Shown here one piece after another: positions 23,271 through 35,838 of a stretch of 64,000 nt of DNA. A program made the translations under genes and the position numbers. The notes under the pieces were generated by a model. It saw only the letters and a list, made by a program, of their open reading frames with translations, did no database searches and was not told the origin of the DNA. Origin of the DNA: Epiperipatus broadwayi (lineage: Eukaryota; Onychophora; Udeonychophora; Euonychophora; Peripatidae); assembly GCA_028023455.1 (NCBI GenBank), contig JAQFVV010006309.1:3329482-3393481 (forward strand), given 5' to 3'. How positions within the stretch are numbered: position 1 is the stretch's first letter; each line of letters opens with the position of its first letter.

Positions 23271-24430
23271 TTAACATTAATTGGATGGAATAAAAAATAG
23301 AAAGAAACAATAAGGATCAGAAATGGACTATGAGTTGATAAACTTTTGATATGGGTGATAAACCTGAATAGAATTTCACTATTTAAAACTAAAATAAATA
23401 AATTTAAAAAAAAAGGTGAATTGTTTTCGTAAAAAATAACAATGGAGGCATCACAGAATAAAGATTTTTTTTTTTTTGGCACATGCATATTAAGAAGAAA
23501 AAAAAAAGAACAGGTCTTGGTAAATAAATGGGTCAAATTAATGATTTAAAGTAATGTTTGTAGGATTAAGTAAATGAATAAAATAAAGGAAACACATATA
23601 ATAAAATCAAGGTAAATAAATAAATAAAAACATCTGTAGAAAAATAATAATGTAGCGTAATAAAATAAAATAGTTTTTTTCTCGAATACATGCAGGTTAA
23701 TAAAAGAAAGTTAAATAAATGTTAAAATAATGTTCATAATGGTTTAGAATAATATTGTAAGGTTAATATAAATAAAATGAAATAAATCTAAGTTACATTA
23801 GGAGTGTATAAGGAATTGTAATTAAAAGAAAGGAGGGTAGGAAGCAGAGAATTAGGTTTTAGAGGGAAGGAAAACTGTAAAAGCTGTAGGCTGGATGAAA
23901 ATAGTACCCGTAACAGACTAGCAAGGAAAAATATTCTCAGGGGAGAGTCCCCATTCTCTTTAAATATGTGCACTGGGAACAACCAGAGTAAGCCGCAGTT
24001 CACTTCTTTGGGGAGAGTCCCCATATTTCATATTATTTCCAAAGCACAGGCCAAATTGGTCAGGCAAGGAATCCTGCCATTCACAGTGATCTTTTTCTTT
24101 TCCCAAAATCTGGTAATAAAACTGGCATACAAAGCTTTGTTTTATATACATGTAAAACAGTATAAGCCAGCAAACTGCATCTGCCTTGTTTCAAAATCCC
24201 TGTCTTAACAGAAAGGAGTTTTGTCCCGGTGGTCATCATTCAGTACAAGATCATTGTAAGCAATGTTGTCAGCTTAGATAGAAGAAAAGAATAGTCAAAG
24301 AAGATTGCCCTCAGCATGTATGGTTCCAGATATAAGGAAAGTAAACTTTGAAAAACAATAATATAAATAGTTCAGATTAAATAAAGAAGTTTTCAGAGAT
24401 AAAATGGTCAAACTGACATATTTTATTCTT
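23271..24430 (+). other. Non-coding internal region of element B
   Basis: Like copy A, this is over 1 kb after the Gag-like ORF with no polymerase. It contains a short repeated GGGGAGAGTCCCCAT block (near 23938 and 24010) related to GGGGAGAATCCCCAT at 11093 in copy A. That is a conserved palindromic element and may be a structured packaging or transport signal. The minus-strand ORFs here look like chance. Confidence 0.5.
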
Positions 24431-24448
24431 GTCGGAGGAGCGGCATAA

Positions 24449-26322
24449 TGTACCACTAAGCAAGGTACATGTTGTAATAAGTTCATGATTACAATTATTA
24501 AAAATAAAAATTTTCATAAATAACGCAAAAAGTTTTGAAATTGATAATGAATAATAAAATCACTGTCAGTAAATGATTGAAGTAAAAACATCTCGTTTAA
24601 AGAAATAGTTTAAAGTTTAATAAAAGGAAGTTTAATGTAGAAGTTTAAAGAGTTTTTTTTAATTATTAGTTTAAAACAGTTTGCTAAAAGTCAGTAGTAA
24701 AGTTTTACAAATTAAGTAATTAGAGGGGGAAGAAAATCTAACTTAGAAAGGTTGAAACTATAAGAGTTTAAAAAATAAATCTTTTGTATGAAATTAAAAA
24801 TACTCTCCTTTCATTTAATTTTAAAAAAAAAAAAGGAAGAAATATTAAAACTAAAAAATCTCTTTCATAAAATAAATATATGTGTGTGTAAATGAGTTGA
24901 TTTGAAGTATGAAAGTTAAATATTAAAATAAATGAAAGTGTATCATTAAAATTTTTCTCAAAGATTGTATACACTCATAAGCTATATAAAAACAGGATTA
25001 GCATGGCTACTAATTAAAATCCCTAAGCAACAGGGATTAGCAATGGCCACTAATCAAAATCCATAAACAACAGGATTAATTAAACACATCTAAAGAATTT
25101 AATCAAAGCAGTGGACGAATTCAAAAACTAATTAAAGAAATGACAACGTCATCAAATAAATAGGGCCGAAAATTTCATCAATCAGTCATTCACCTATCTA
25201 GAGTCAGTCATTTATGTATCTTAAGTCAAATACTTATTAGACTTTTTTTCAATGAATACAATGCAGTGCTAAGCAGTTCAGGACATGCGATGAACTCCAG
25301 CCTCAGTTCGATAGGACATCAGCAGTCTGCCCAATAGAAGCAATGCCTGTTTAATAATTTAAAGCCGCCAAAAAGTGTCTAACTGCCTTGAGTATGAAGT
25401 AGCACAGAACCACAATCGTCAGGACCACATCAGAAGCCCAAAAATCCAACCGATTGATAAAACACACACATGAAGCAGCAAGAAGCCACCACATTCCAAA
25501 ATCCTATAGGTAATAACATTGTCTTATTCCAATTTTGCTATTAATTTAAGTAGCCATTGCAATCTTGAAGCTTCCCATAGTCAGTTTAATAAATGAAATC
25601 TATAGCCACATAAAATGAACTATTTATGTGCGTGTTTGAATGCTTGTAATTATTTTAATGCTTTATGTTAAATCATATTACTATTGTACATCTTATTATA
25701 ATATGTGTCTGCCTGAGATTATTATAAGTCATTGTTTATAATTAATTAAAAAATTATGGTTAGTTTACAAATTATAGTAAGCAGTTTAATTAAAATAAAT
25801 TATCTTTGAAAATTAGTATTTGTCAGTCAATTCCTTTCCTCATGCCACTAATTAAATCAGCAATGTATTATATTATTCTTTTGATTGAGTTAGTTGGGAT
25901 TTCTTAGGCGCTGAATTAGTTTGCCATCATTCAGGACACATTAGTTGCTTTTATAATTAATTGTTGCCTGGAGTTTACTCTGAAACAAAAAAGTCCTTTG
26001 AATGATAAGTATTGAATTTTGCAGCCGAGAAGATCTATGGCCTTGAAACGTAGTCGTAGTTATTTATCTTATATATATAGCTCTGTCTTGGTCACAGGTA
26101 CTCTCTGGGTATTATTCTTTTCTGCTTAAGGGACCGGTGTGGAGCAACACTAAAATTGCAGTGGAGTAGATCGAATGTATAATATATAAGTTTATAATAT
26201 TATATTTTTATATATAAAATAAGTCTTACAATATTGTTTCACAATTTCTATTTGTATTAATAAGTAAAAAGTTTATATTAGATTTTGATTTTCTACATCG
26301 ATCCACTTCTTCACCTGGTTCA
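24449..26322 (+). repeat. 3' LTR of element B
   Basis: This 1874-bp direct repeat of 20280-22136 is preceded by the polypurine tract GGAGGAGCGGCATAA (24434-24448). It ends GGTTCA immediately before the GTAC target duplication. Confidence 0.9.
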
Positions 26323-26650
26323 GTACTGAACTGAGTTTAGACCTGTATGACTATATAAGCTAATGAGCTTGGATTGAAAATATTAAGGTGTTTTTAATTT
26401 AAGTGTCATAGTTTTGTAGTTGAGTAGAGATAAAAGGTGGCTGATGGAGGGTTGCATTAGATCCTAAGATCTAGGTGCAGCGCTCTCAGATCTAAGGCTC
26501 CTCACTGATGAAGGCCACAAGCCAGAAACTAGTCTGGGGATATTGGATGGGTAAGCACTAAATGAGGATTTTATGCACAAGCCTTCTGGCATCCATTGAT
26601 TACTCTGGTTTGCATTGAGTGGCAATACGTATAGTGAGGTTTGCCTATTT
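26323..26650 (+). repeat. Hammerhead-repeat family 1, 3' part of interrupted unit
   Basis: Continuation of 20205-20279 after the LTR insertion. It runs through TGAACTGAG, CTATATAAGC and the ribozyme core to GTTTGCC, and lacks the last roughly 55 bases seen in other units. Confidence 0.85.
26499..26540 (+). ncRNA. Hammerhead ribozyme-like motif, family 1
   Basis: In order: TCCTCA (stem I, 5' strand), CTGATGA (26505-26511, full consensus core), A-GGC-CACAA-GCC-A (stem II, three pairs with an A/A mismatch at its base), GAAA, the palindrome ACTAGT sharing the last A of GAAA (stem III), C as cleavage base, and TGGGGA (stem I, 3' strand; six pairs with TCCTCA including one G-U). All catalytic residues of the hammerhead (C3, G5, A6, G8, A9, G12, A13, A14, U16.1, H17) are present. 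Stem III has only two pairs as a monomer but six as a dimer. The weak stem II makes activity uncertain. Confidence 0.7.
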
Positions 26651-29600
26651 TAAAGGTTATATTTTTATTAGATAGTATTATGTCATACATTTATATATCA
26701 TTGTATTGTTTTTAGTTATAATGTCATTAATACTTTCTAATTTAAAAATAATATGTTTTTAGTTAAATTTAATATTTTAAGTTATCAAAATGAACAAAAT
26801 ATAGATATTACCTATTATTTGAAAATGTAATACAGTACCTGAAACCAACAATAAAATTAATTGCCCAACATTACCATCCAGTAATTGGCTAGTTTCATGA
26901 GTAACACTTTTTTCTTTATTGGTTCTTTTGAGAGAGGCTATTGAGACTTTTGATCTAGTGTTTTATATTCACTTGAAACTAGAGTTAAGAATTGACTAAG
27001 AGATAGTAATCAGGTGAAAGTCAAATCTATAGTTAAAATATAAAATTCTAGGAAAAAGAACTAATGCAGATAAAGATTTACTAAAATTTAATCAAGTGTA
27101 ATAACTTTTGATTTCTAATGGTGTTGTGTTTTTTTTTTTGTCAAAATACATTTATATTAAAATAGAATAAAATCTGGCCAGCATGTAAACTTTTCTGAAA
27201 AGAAAATGTTTTACTTTTAAAATATCAAAAGATCGTGCATATAGCTTGACACTATATACAGCAACAAAAGAAAAGCCGTATTAATTCCCAGAAATAAAAA
27301 TCCCGAAGTACTCAAAAATGTGAAATTTTCATTGTTAATTAAAATTGATGTCTAATAAAAAAATAACTTAATTATATTTTTAAAAATGATCCATTTTTTA
27401 AAAATACTTTTTATTCAAATGTGAATTTTTAGGAGCAATTTTATCTCAAAAACTGTGTACAAAAATAATTTTAAAAATGGAAGTTTTTTGTTTTTATTTT
27501 TAAGAAAATTTTAATAGTAAAGAAAAAAAAATTAATATTGTAAGCAATTTTTCCTTTCATAACTTATGTTTTACTTGTTTTTAATCCATATATTTAGATA
27601 TGTTTTTAAGTAAATTTTTACATGTATATATTATAGTAAAATATTAATCTTTATTATTACTTTATTATACCAGCTTTCAATTAAATGTTACTAACATTAT
27701 TCCTAGGAGAATTAGCCTACAATTGACTATAAATTATTCATTCTTTTTTATTACTAGTTAACTTGATTAATAAGAATTCTTTACATTTTAAATTTGATTT
27801 TTTTTTTTCTGCTTTCTAACAAGTTTGTTTTTGTATTGCTGACAATAATAGTAATAACAACAAAAACTATAAAAAAAATGTAGATATATAAATATGATTG
27901 TATATATATATGTGTGTGTGTATAAAGACAACATTATAGTCAATTTAGAGCTTGAAAAATTTAATTTCTGAAATATATTCTCCTAATCTCAACTTGACTT
28001 TCAATCACTAAAAAAAAGTCATACCACTTCCTTTTCCTATGCGTGCATTTCTCAAATCTTGTCTTTTCAAGTGAATTAGGAGCATCAACATCCCATGTCC
28101 ATGTTGACAGCTTGATAACTTCATGTAAAATAGAAACTATATTCTATCTGTTTTTAACATTTTTTGGAAGGATGATCATTTGAAAAATTCAACACATCCA
28201 TCAGTCATATTACTGTTACAATGTTTAGTTTATAAAAATTAATCAACCTTACAGTTTCAACTGACTAGCAATCTTCTTCAGAACTATAAGATATATATAT
28301 AATTACACAAATAGTTTATCATTTAAACAACATAATCAAAAACATAAAGTTAATTAATTTTAACAATATAAGCATTGTAATAGTAATATGAAAGATGGAT
28401 TTGTTTATTTTTTTTATAATTTTAGCAATGCAGTATGAAGGAAATTGATAATACTTTGTAAAGAGTGAACAATCATTGCACTGTGTATATAAATTTTCTT
28501 TTTATCAGAGCTTCTCTTTTTCCAATTTTACCATATCACAATGATCGATCAATGCAGAAATTTCAGACCACTGTCATTTTCTTTGCCTGCATTTTATAAA
28601 CAACTTGTGCTCTTCAGGTGAACTTGAAAATTAACACTTGAATCATTATGCTCTTGTTGATAGCTTTTTACTTTGTGAATGATATGTTTTAGTTGTATAA
28701 AACTAAGCTACAAATATATAAGTAAAATCATTCTAGCTAATCAGATTATCAGGTTATATCAATCACAGAATGACTGAATAATGTAAAAAAATGAATCAAT
28801 TACTCAGATGGATATTATAATCTCTTTTATCAGCTGGCTTGGATTTTGTCAGCCATGAAATAGAGTAATCACATATATATTAATATAAAACACAGACTGA
28901 TTTGATTGTAAAGTTTCAATAAATCATTTAGCACTCTAATATATTAAAAAAAAAAAAGAAAAATAATAATATAAAATGTTTGAGTTTAGGTTGTGATTGT
29001 TTGTAATAGAAAAGGGGAGTGAGAGATAAGGTAAATTTTTGGATATGAATATATTTTGTAATTTTTAATTTAATATTTATTATTATTATTATTATTATTA
29101 TTTTTTAATTTTTTTATTTTATTTATATATATATATATTGGAATATGTGATATTTATTATTATATATATTTTATTTTAGTGTACCTTGAAAAAAACTATA
29201 TGAAATAGTTGAAACATTGGATTTCTTTATCATCATTATAGTCATATAAAAAGCAAGTTTTAAAAGGGAGTTTGTTTTATTTCTATATAATATATTAAAG
29301 CCTTCAATTATATGATCAAATTACGAGTTAAATATCTCAAATTTTCTTAAAACCTATAATTAAATTAATAAAATATTAAATATAATCTTATAGGTGTAAA
29401 GCTAATGTAGAAATTTCAATGGTAACTAATAATTGTAATTATTCTATTAATTAGATCATCAATTTTATCATTAGTGCATCACATGAAAAACCAAATTGTC
29501 ACTCTGTAGGATGTTTCAAAAATATGTTGATATAAGTTTTTTATTAATATAGAAAATGAATTATGTATCTTATGAAAGATCTACCACTTTGAGATTTTTT

Positions 29601-29900
29601 GTTTGATATTAGCATAGAACAAAATATGATTCCTGCATTTTGTCAAAGATGAGTAACATTCCAAGATAGCTGATTATTGGCTTGAGTATTTTAAGTTATT
29701 AAGTGTTTACTATATATAGGAATGGAATAAGATTGGATAATGCCTATATATATATATATATATATATAATTGCACACTGATATCTCAAATAAATAATGGA
29801 TAGTATATGGAAAGTAAGCAATAGAAAAATGGTTACCACTACCTCAAGTTATTCAGTGCTAATTATGGGTAGGAATGAAAAAGGAATAATAACTACTAAA
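26651..29900. other. AT-rich DNA; possible weak ribozyme relics
   Basis: There is no ORF above noise. A (TTA)n microsatellite lies at about 29075-29103 and a (TA)n tract at 29745-29768. Near 28268-28300 (minus) and 29200-29228 (plus) are a hairpin followed by GAAAC, preceded by CTGAAGA or TTGAAAA. They resemble worn hammerhead cores, but stem I does not pair. Confidence 0.45.
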
Positions 29901-29903
29901 CAT

Positions 29904-30227
29904 ATGTGTACATTTACAAACAAGGCAAAACTCTCTCCATACAGTAGTGCCATCCTGTGCTAAACAGAGTAATCAATGGATCCTAAGATTTAGGTGCAGT
30001 GCTCTCAGATCCAAAGCTCCTCACTGACGATGGCCACAAGCCGGAAACTAGTCTGGGGATATTGGATGAGTAGGTATTAGATAGGGATTTTATGCACAAG
30101 CCTTCTGGCATCCATTGATTACTCTGTTTAGCACAGGGTGGCACTACTGTATGGAGAGAGTTTTGCCTTGTTTGTAAACAATTATGTGCTAGTATGAGAT
30201 AGTGATTATGTGATGTGTACATTTACA
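29904..30227. mobile_element. Foldback family 1 element with 15-bp target duplication
   Basis: The element (29919-30212) is bounded by an exact 15-bp repeat, ATGTGTACATTTACA (29904-29918 and 30213-30227). The left arm (about 29919-29980) is the inverted complement of the right arm (about 30113-30195). The centre holds the ribozyme core on the plus strand. Variable-length long target duplications point to target-primed reverse transcription rather than cut-and-paste transposition. It has no coding capacity. Confidence 0.85.
30018..30059 (+). ncRNA. Hammerhead ribozyme-like motif, family 1, best copy
   Basis: TCCTCA, then CTGACGA (position 7 is free to vary in hammerheads), then U-GGC-CACAA-GCC-G, in which the base of stem II is a U-G pair instead of the A/A mismatch of other copies. 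These are followed by GAAA, ACTAGT, cleavage base C and TGGGGA. Stem I makes six pairs. This is the family 1 copy with the most complete secondary structure and full core consensus. Confidence 0.72.
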
Positions 30228-32157
30228 CAGTGAGCAATAATAGTGTAAGAGATATTGTTATTCATGAGAACTAATTTAACTTGGTATCATGACCCATTTT
30301 TTAAAACAGATTGTGTAATGAATGGTACTACATATGATGATTGATGGATCATTTGGAGAGATGTATTTTCAAATATATGTATGGCCAGATATTAGTATAA
30401 TAAATATGTAAATGGTGTAAGAGGATAATTGAGATTATTATAAGCATCTATCACTCTATAGTAAAATATTAATTATATAATTAACAGACTTTGATAACTA
30501 AACATAGACAATTGATATTCTATATCACTTTGCATTGCCAACTATATAACAAAGGTGGATCTTGCCTATACTTCGGTTGAATAAGATAATTAAGATAGTT
30601 AACTAAGATAACCAAATTTTTATGATAATCATTTTTTACATCAGTGAATTACATAAAAAATAATAATATTCTTAAATGTGGTAGAAATAATTAATATAAA
30701 CACAAATTCTAGTTGTATGACAATCTAACTACCAATACGATATTAGTATAGGATGTAACTTTGATCATCAACAATCTTATATAAACTACAATTTTAACTC
30801 CCTGATCATTATCCATAAAGACATTATCTTACTAAAAAATTACATAAATATTTCACTTAATTCTCTCCTATGGTAATATGCTTTAATTTATATAATGTAT
30901 CACAATTTAAGTTTAGATCGTCTGATCCCATAAAAAAAACTAGGTCTTTTCATTTTTACCTTTATGTCATTATTATCCCCATGATAAAATTCAGTAGCGT
31001 ACATGCAATCAGGGTATTAATGGATCACATAAAGTATTAGCCTATATATTAACATATATTTATAAGAGTAGAAATGATTAATACAAAAAGTAGAGATTCA
31101 CTCATTATATACCAAAGTAATATATATGAATATTTTCATTTCCATATGGAGGAAGGTTACTTCATTCAAGCACAGATTATTTACATTGCATATAAATACT
31201 AATTTTTTTAATAAAGAATAATAAAATTGTGATCTTTTAAAAATTATTTACCAAGGAAATTTTTTTAATGCATTTGACGGTTGTCTTTCTTTTAGTTGTG
31301 TATAGATGAAATACAATTGCTTAATGATGATATACAATTACTTAATTACTCTGGGTGCAGTTTGTTTGATTTTTTTTTTTGGTAAATAAGTAGATTAATG
31401 TTATAGCTTACAGCTCACATTCATAGTTCTTGGTAAGTTTTTTTAATAATAATAATAAACTGATTTGCATTGCTGCAAATTAAATACATTGTTATCCCTA
31501 ATATTTTTTTTTTTTTTTTAAATTTAGACATGTCCATATTAAAATCAAAGGTATATATATATTCAAACAGTCATTTGGGATGTTTCAGACCCTACTTCTT
31601 ACTTTCAGTCATCTGCTGAATCTAAATCACATCAATTGAAATGCATTACTAGATGAAATGTAGCCATTTATGAGTTATTTGGTTATTGCTAGATAATATT
31701 TGAAGTTCGTTTTTTAAACCCTTTAATTAAAATCAAATTTTCTGATGAATCTTAATAATATATATTTTTCTCACGTTTGCAATAGAACTGCTCTCAAATG
31801 TTTATTCTTAATTTGCCACTCTTAATTTGTTAGCAAGACCAAAAACTCAATTTATAGCTAAGACAAAGTTCTAAGTCTATTACCAATAAAAAACTGAGAA
31901 TATAAGAATACAAATTGTCTCCAAAGCATAGCTTTATATATCACCGTATGTCAATACTTAAATCCTGTTTTATTGAAACAACTTAAGCTTTTTTTATCGA
32001 TTGTTTTTTTTTCTTATCTATTGTTTCTATTACAAAATTATTTAGACTTTTAATTTTATAATTATTTAATTTTTTTATTGCTTTACAAAATTTATTAAAC
32101 AATTTGTAATCAAATTGTTTATAGATATTACTTAGCTTTAAATTTTGGAAGAAAAGT
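30228..32157. other. AT-rich DNA, nothing recognised
   Basis: There is no supported ORF, only poly-T runs near 31369, 31504 and 32000. It ends where the 3' end of the minus-strand LINE begins. Confidence 0.55.
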
Positions 32158-35090
32158 CATCATCATAACCATTATCAATCCACTGCAGGAGGAAGATCTC
32201 TTCATGTTCAAACAATCTGCTCTTATCTCTAGCCTCTCTTCTTCACACCACCCCTACATACTTTACTTATTTCATCCATTCATCTCACATGTGGTTTCTT
32301 TCTGGTCTTTTACTATCTCTTCAAAACTAGTTTAAGATTTCAATTGTCCATCTATTATCATGTCTTCTAGCAATATGTCCAGCCCAACTCCACTTCACTT
32401 CAGTCTTTACTTCTTTTAATGATGTCAGTAATACCTGTTTGTTCTTCACCCATGTATTGTGTTTTCAATCTCTTTTTGTTACTCCTAACATGCATCTCTC
32501 CATACTTTTTTGAGTTGTCTGGAGACTCTGTATTGCCCTTTTATTAAGTGTTTACATCTTGGATCCATAAGTAAGAACTGGTAAAACACATTTATTAAAA
32601 AACCTTCCTTTTCAAACATAGGCACATTTCCTTTTAATATCAAAATTTCTACTAAAAGCACTCCAATCAAGTTTAATTCTATGATTAATTTCATCCATTA
32701 TGTTTTCATCTGTATTAATAATCTTACCAAGGTATTTGTAATTATTAAATTCTTCTAACTTATCATAATCAAACTTTATTTTTGCCTTTTGATAAAATCC
32801 ATTGAACATTACTTTAGTCTTTTTTAACATTTACCTTTAGTCCTACTTTCTTACTTTCATTTGATAACTTTTGCAATATTTGCTGAAATTCTGAAGCATT
32901 ATTTACTACATCATTTTTGAAATCTAAATGACTTAAATATCTCCATTTACTTTTACTACTTTAGCTTCCCATTTTAATCCATAACATATTTCTTGCTGCA
33001 TTGCTGTAAAAAGTTTTGCAGATATAGAATTACCTTGTCTTACATCCTTCTCAATGTTAACCTTCCTATTATTATTATGTAATCTAATTGTTATTGTTGC
33101 ATTTTTATAAACATTCTTTAGAAGATGACAATATCCTGGATATGATCAAATGTTTTAATCACTTAAAAAATGCTTAAAGAATCAAATACATTTTCATAAT
33201 TACAAATCCAAAGCATAATGGCAATTCATATTCATTGGTACTTTCTATAATTTCTCTCACTTGGATATGATCTATTCTAAAACCACTTTTAAATCCAGCT
33301 TGTTCTTTTGGATGGTTGAAATCCAAAGTTCTATATAGACGAGTTGTAATTATCTTGGTAAAACATTTGTATAAAACTGATAAAAGACTGACAGATCTGT
33401 AATTTCTAATAGCTTGTTTATCACCTTTTTAAATATTAATATTAATACTTCATTTTTCCAATCATCTGGTACATCTTTCTCATTTAGATATTTGGTATAT
33501 AACTTTACCAAAAATCTTTCTATTTCTTCACTTGCTTCTTTTAATATATCAATTATAATTCCATCATTACCTGGAGCTTTTCCCTTCTTCATAAATTTAA
33601 TTGCATGTCCCACTTCTTTATTTAAAATCCTGGGCAATTCAGAAGATATAATAGTTGTAGGAGGTACTTGTTCTTTATTACTATATAAATCTTGATAGAA
33701 CTTTTCTAACCATTTCATAATGTCATTTCTCTTTTTAGTAATAGTTCTTTTTTATTATTGTAGATATAAGTTTCTTATCAATATTAAAATGTTGTTTTCA
33801 CTATTGAGACTTTTATTCTCTTCTACAGCTTTCCTTGCTTAATCACAGTTATACTTTCTTATATCATTACCAACTTTTTTTCATATCATTTTACAAAATT
33901 TGAGATATTTAATCCTTCTTAATGCATGATTTTTACACATCTTCATATTCCTACTCTTCTTCATAAATTCTCTAGTCTCAGTAGAAATTTTATTGATCAA
34001 TTGCTGCTTTTTTCTACCCAGCTATTTTTGTTGCTGTTTTTAAAAGAATATCAGTTATTTTTCTAATTTTATTCAAATATGAATCATGTTCAAAATCTGA
34101 TAATATTTGAAAATGATTTGCAAGTTCTAATTTAAATTCATTAGAATGTTTCTGAAGATTAGGAATATTGACTGTGAATATTGTTTTTCTTAATAATTTT
34201 TGTCTCTCTAGTTTTACATTAACACATATCTTACATCTTACTAATCAATGATTAATTCCTGTGTTGAATTTATTAAGGACAATACAATCCTGAAATATGT
34301 ATTTTCTGTTAGTCAAAATATAATCCAATTTGCTGTACCTTCATTTGGATGCTACCATATCCATTTTCTTTTAACATTTTTTTAAAAAAAAAAGAATTTT
34401 TAATATAAAGTTTTCCTTTTTCTGCAAACTCCACAAGTCTATGACCTCTCTCATTTCTATTACTATAACCAAAATTACCTACAACACTTTCATCTTTCAT
34501 TTGTTTATCAATTCTAGCATTAAAGTCTCATAACAATTTTAAAATGTTTAATCTGATCAAAAGTCTTTTGTATATCCATATAAAAATCTTCTACTACTTC
34601 ATCACTATGAGAATTTGTTGGGCATAAACCTGAATTATCTGCATTGGATATCTGCTATTAAATTGAATAACTATTCTTACCACTCTGACTGATACACCAT
34701 CAATCTCCACAATGTTGGTCCACTTTTTATTTATAATGAATTATATTCCACTTATATTTCAAATATTTGTCTTTGTAGTAGAATACATGTTCACTTTTTA
34801 AATCAATTGTCTCTTCACCTTTTTTTCTAACTTCATAAAGTCCAACAATGTTTCATTTAATATGAGACAGCTATTCTTGCAATCTTCCTTTACTTGAAAG
34901 GGATCTGCAGTTGTAAGTACCTAAATAAAAAGTCTTTATCAAGTGGTAGCCTTGGTCTGCAATCAAGAGATTCTCAGCTCCCTCTGTCTTTGGGCCCCTC
35001 CCCCCTATTGCTGCCTTGTCTGGTGACTTTACAGTCTCCTGGGAATAAGGGCCATGGATTATTTTTTTGTCTGTCATGAATGTGAATATG
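32158..35090 (-). pseudogene. Decayed RTE-like LINE (endonuclease plus reverse transcriptase)
   Basis: Read on the minus strand, fragments appear in the order of a non-LTR retrotransposon ORF. About 35077-34871: endonuclease start with LGTYNCRSLSSKGRLQE. About 34500-34309: endonuclease GNFGYSNRNERGHRLVEFA, matching the G-x-N-x-RG-x-L-x-F pattern. About 33718-33350: reverse transcriptase with EVGHAIKFMKKGKAPGNDGI, then PDDWKNEVLILIFKK. About 32830-32485: KTKVMFNGF, then NYKYLGKIINTDE, and the C-terminal Y-G-S, ERCMLGVT and WSWTYC remnants. The 3' end is a short ATGATGATGA tail (32158-32172), typical of RTE elements. Stops and frameshifts break every segment, so the element is dead. Total length of about 3 kb fits an RTE-type ORF. 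Confidence 0.8.
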
Positions 35091-35838
35091 TATTAGAAAA
35101 TAAAATTTCATTCACACACACATTTATTCTGCCTTATCAGGTAACTAAAAAGAAAGACCACACTAGCATGTTGGAGAGCATACCATCCATGTTCATATAC
35201 TGTATAATTAATCATATAGTAATAACAGTTGCAGTGAAAAGAATGTATAAAGTGGATGTTAAGAATTTGCACTGCTCAGTTCATTTAAGGCCTCCAAGAG
35301 GAATTAAAGGGTCTCCTTTCAGTTAACAGCAAATTCCTATCTGCAGTATAAATAATGCTTAAGAAATCTCTCTTTTTTAAAAAATCTAAACTGATTCAAT
35401 TTTTTTTTTAAATTCTAAATTGACTTTTACTGTTGATAAAAAAAATTTTCTTCATTTTTATTGGACAATTGAGTGGATTTTATTAATAACAAAATAATAA
35501 TAATAAACAGCAATTCATAAATGAGTATGGTGCTTCAAACTCCAAAAGAAAAAAAAGATGGTTAAAAAAACTATTCATATAAACCAATTTATGAACCACA
35601 AATACATTCTCTCTTAATTTCTTCAGCAATTTTTTTTTAAAAAAAAAATACAGCAATACTATATCTAATTGTAGCTTTCCAATATATTCTATTCTTTGTC
35701 ATATTTTCCTAATAAAAACAATTAACATTGCCTTTCTTTAGAATATCTTTAAGATAATCCTTACATAATGAAAACCCTACCCAAGATCATCATAAAATAT
35801 TATTTTAGGAAATCTTCCATTGTTTATTCATTTTGCAG
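35091..35838. other. Spacer between two LINE relics
   Basis: 35091-35330 may be the 5' leader of the LINE at 32158-35090; the open frame there is not recognisable. 35629-35649 is a T-run/A-run palindrome. Nothing else is supported. Confidence 0.45.

Larger units (their letters stand above)
20280..26322 (+). mobile_element. Non-autonomous LTR retrotransposon, copy B
   Basis: The 6043-bp element has LTRs at 20280-22136 and 24449-26322 and a 2.3-kb interior. It starts TGTAC, ends GGTTCA, and is flanked by the 4-bp duplication GTAC (20276-20279 and 26323-26326). It shares LTR ends, the GAGACCGGTGT/GGGACCGGTGT block, primer-site position, Gag-like ORF and polypurine tract with copy A, but the LTR centre is strongly diverged, so it is a separate subfamily. 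No pol genes are present. Its insertion into a hammerhead repeat of known sequence makes both boundaries certain to the base. Confidence 0.92.

Noticed and set aside
28190-28310. Minus-strand CTGAAGA ... GAAAC near 28268-28300 as a fourth ribozyme family
   Set aside because: Stem II pairs only with unequal bulges and stem I fails after two pairs; only one copy was seen.
33414-33695. Plus-strand ORFs opposite the LINE relics (also 36293-36847)
   Set aside because: They are antisense to reverse transcriptase sequence recognised on the minus strand.
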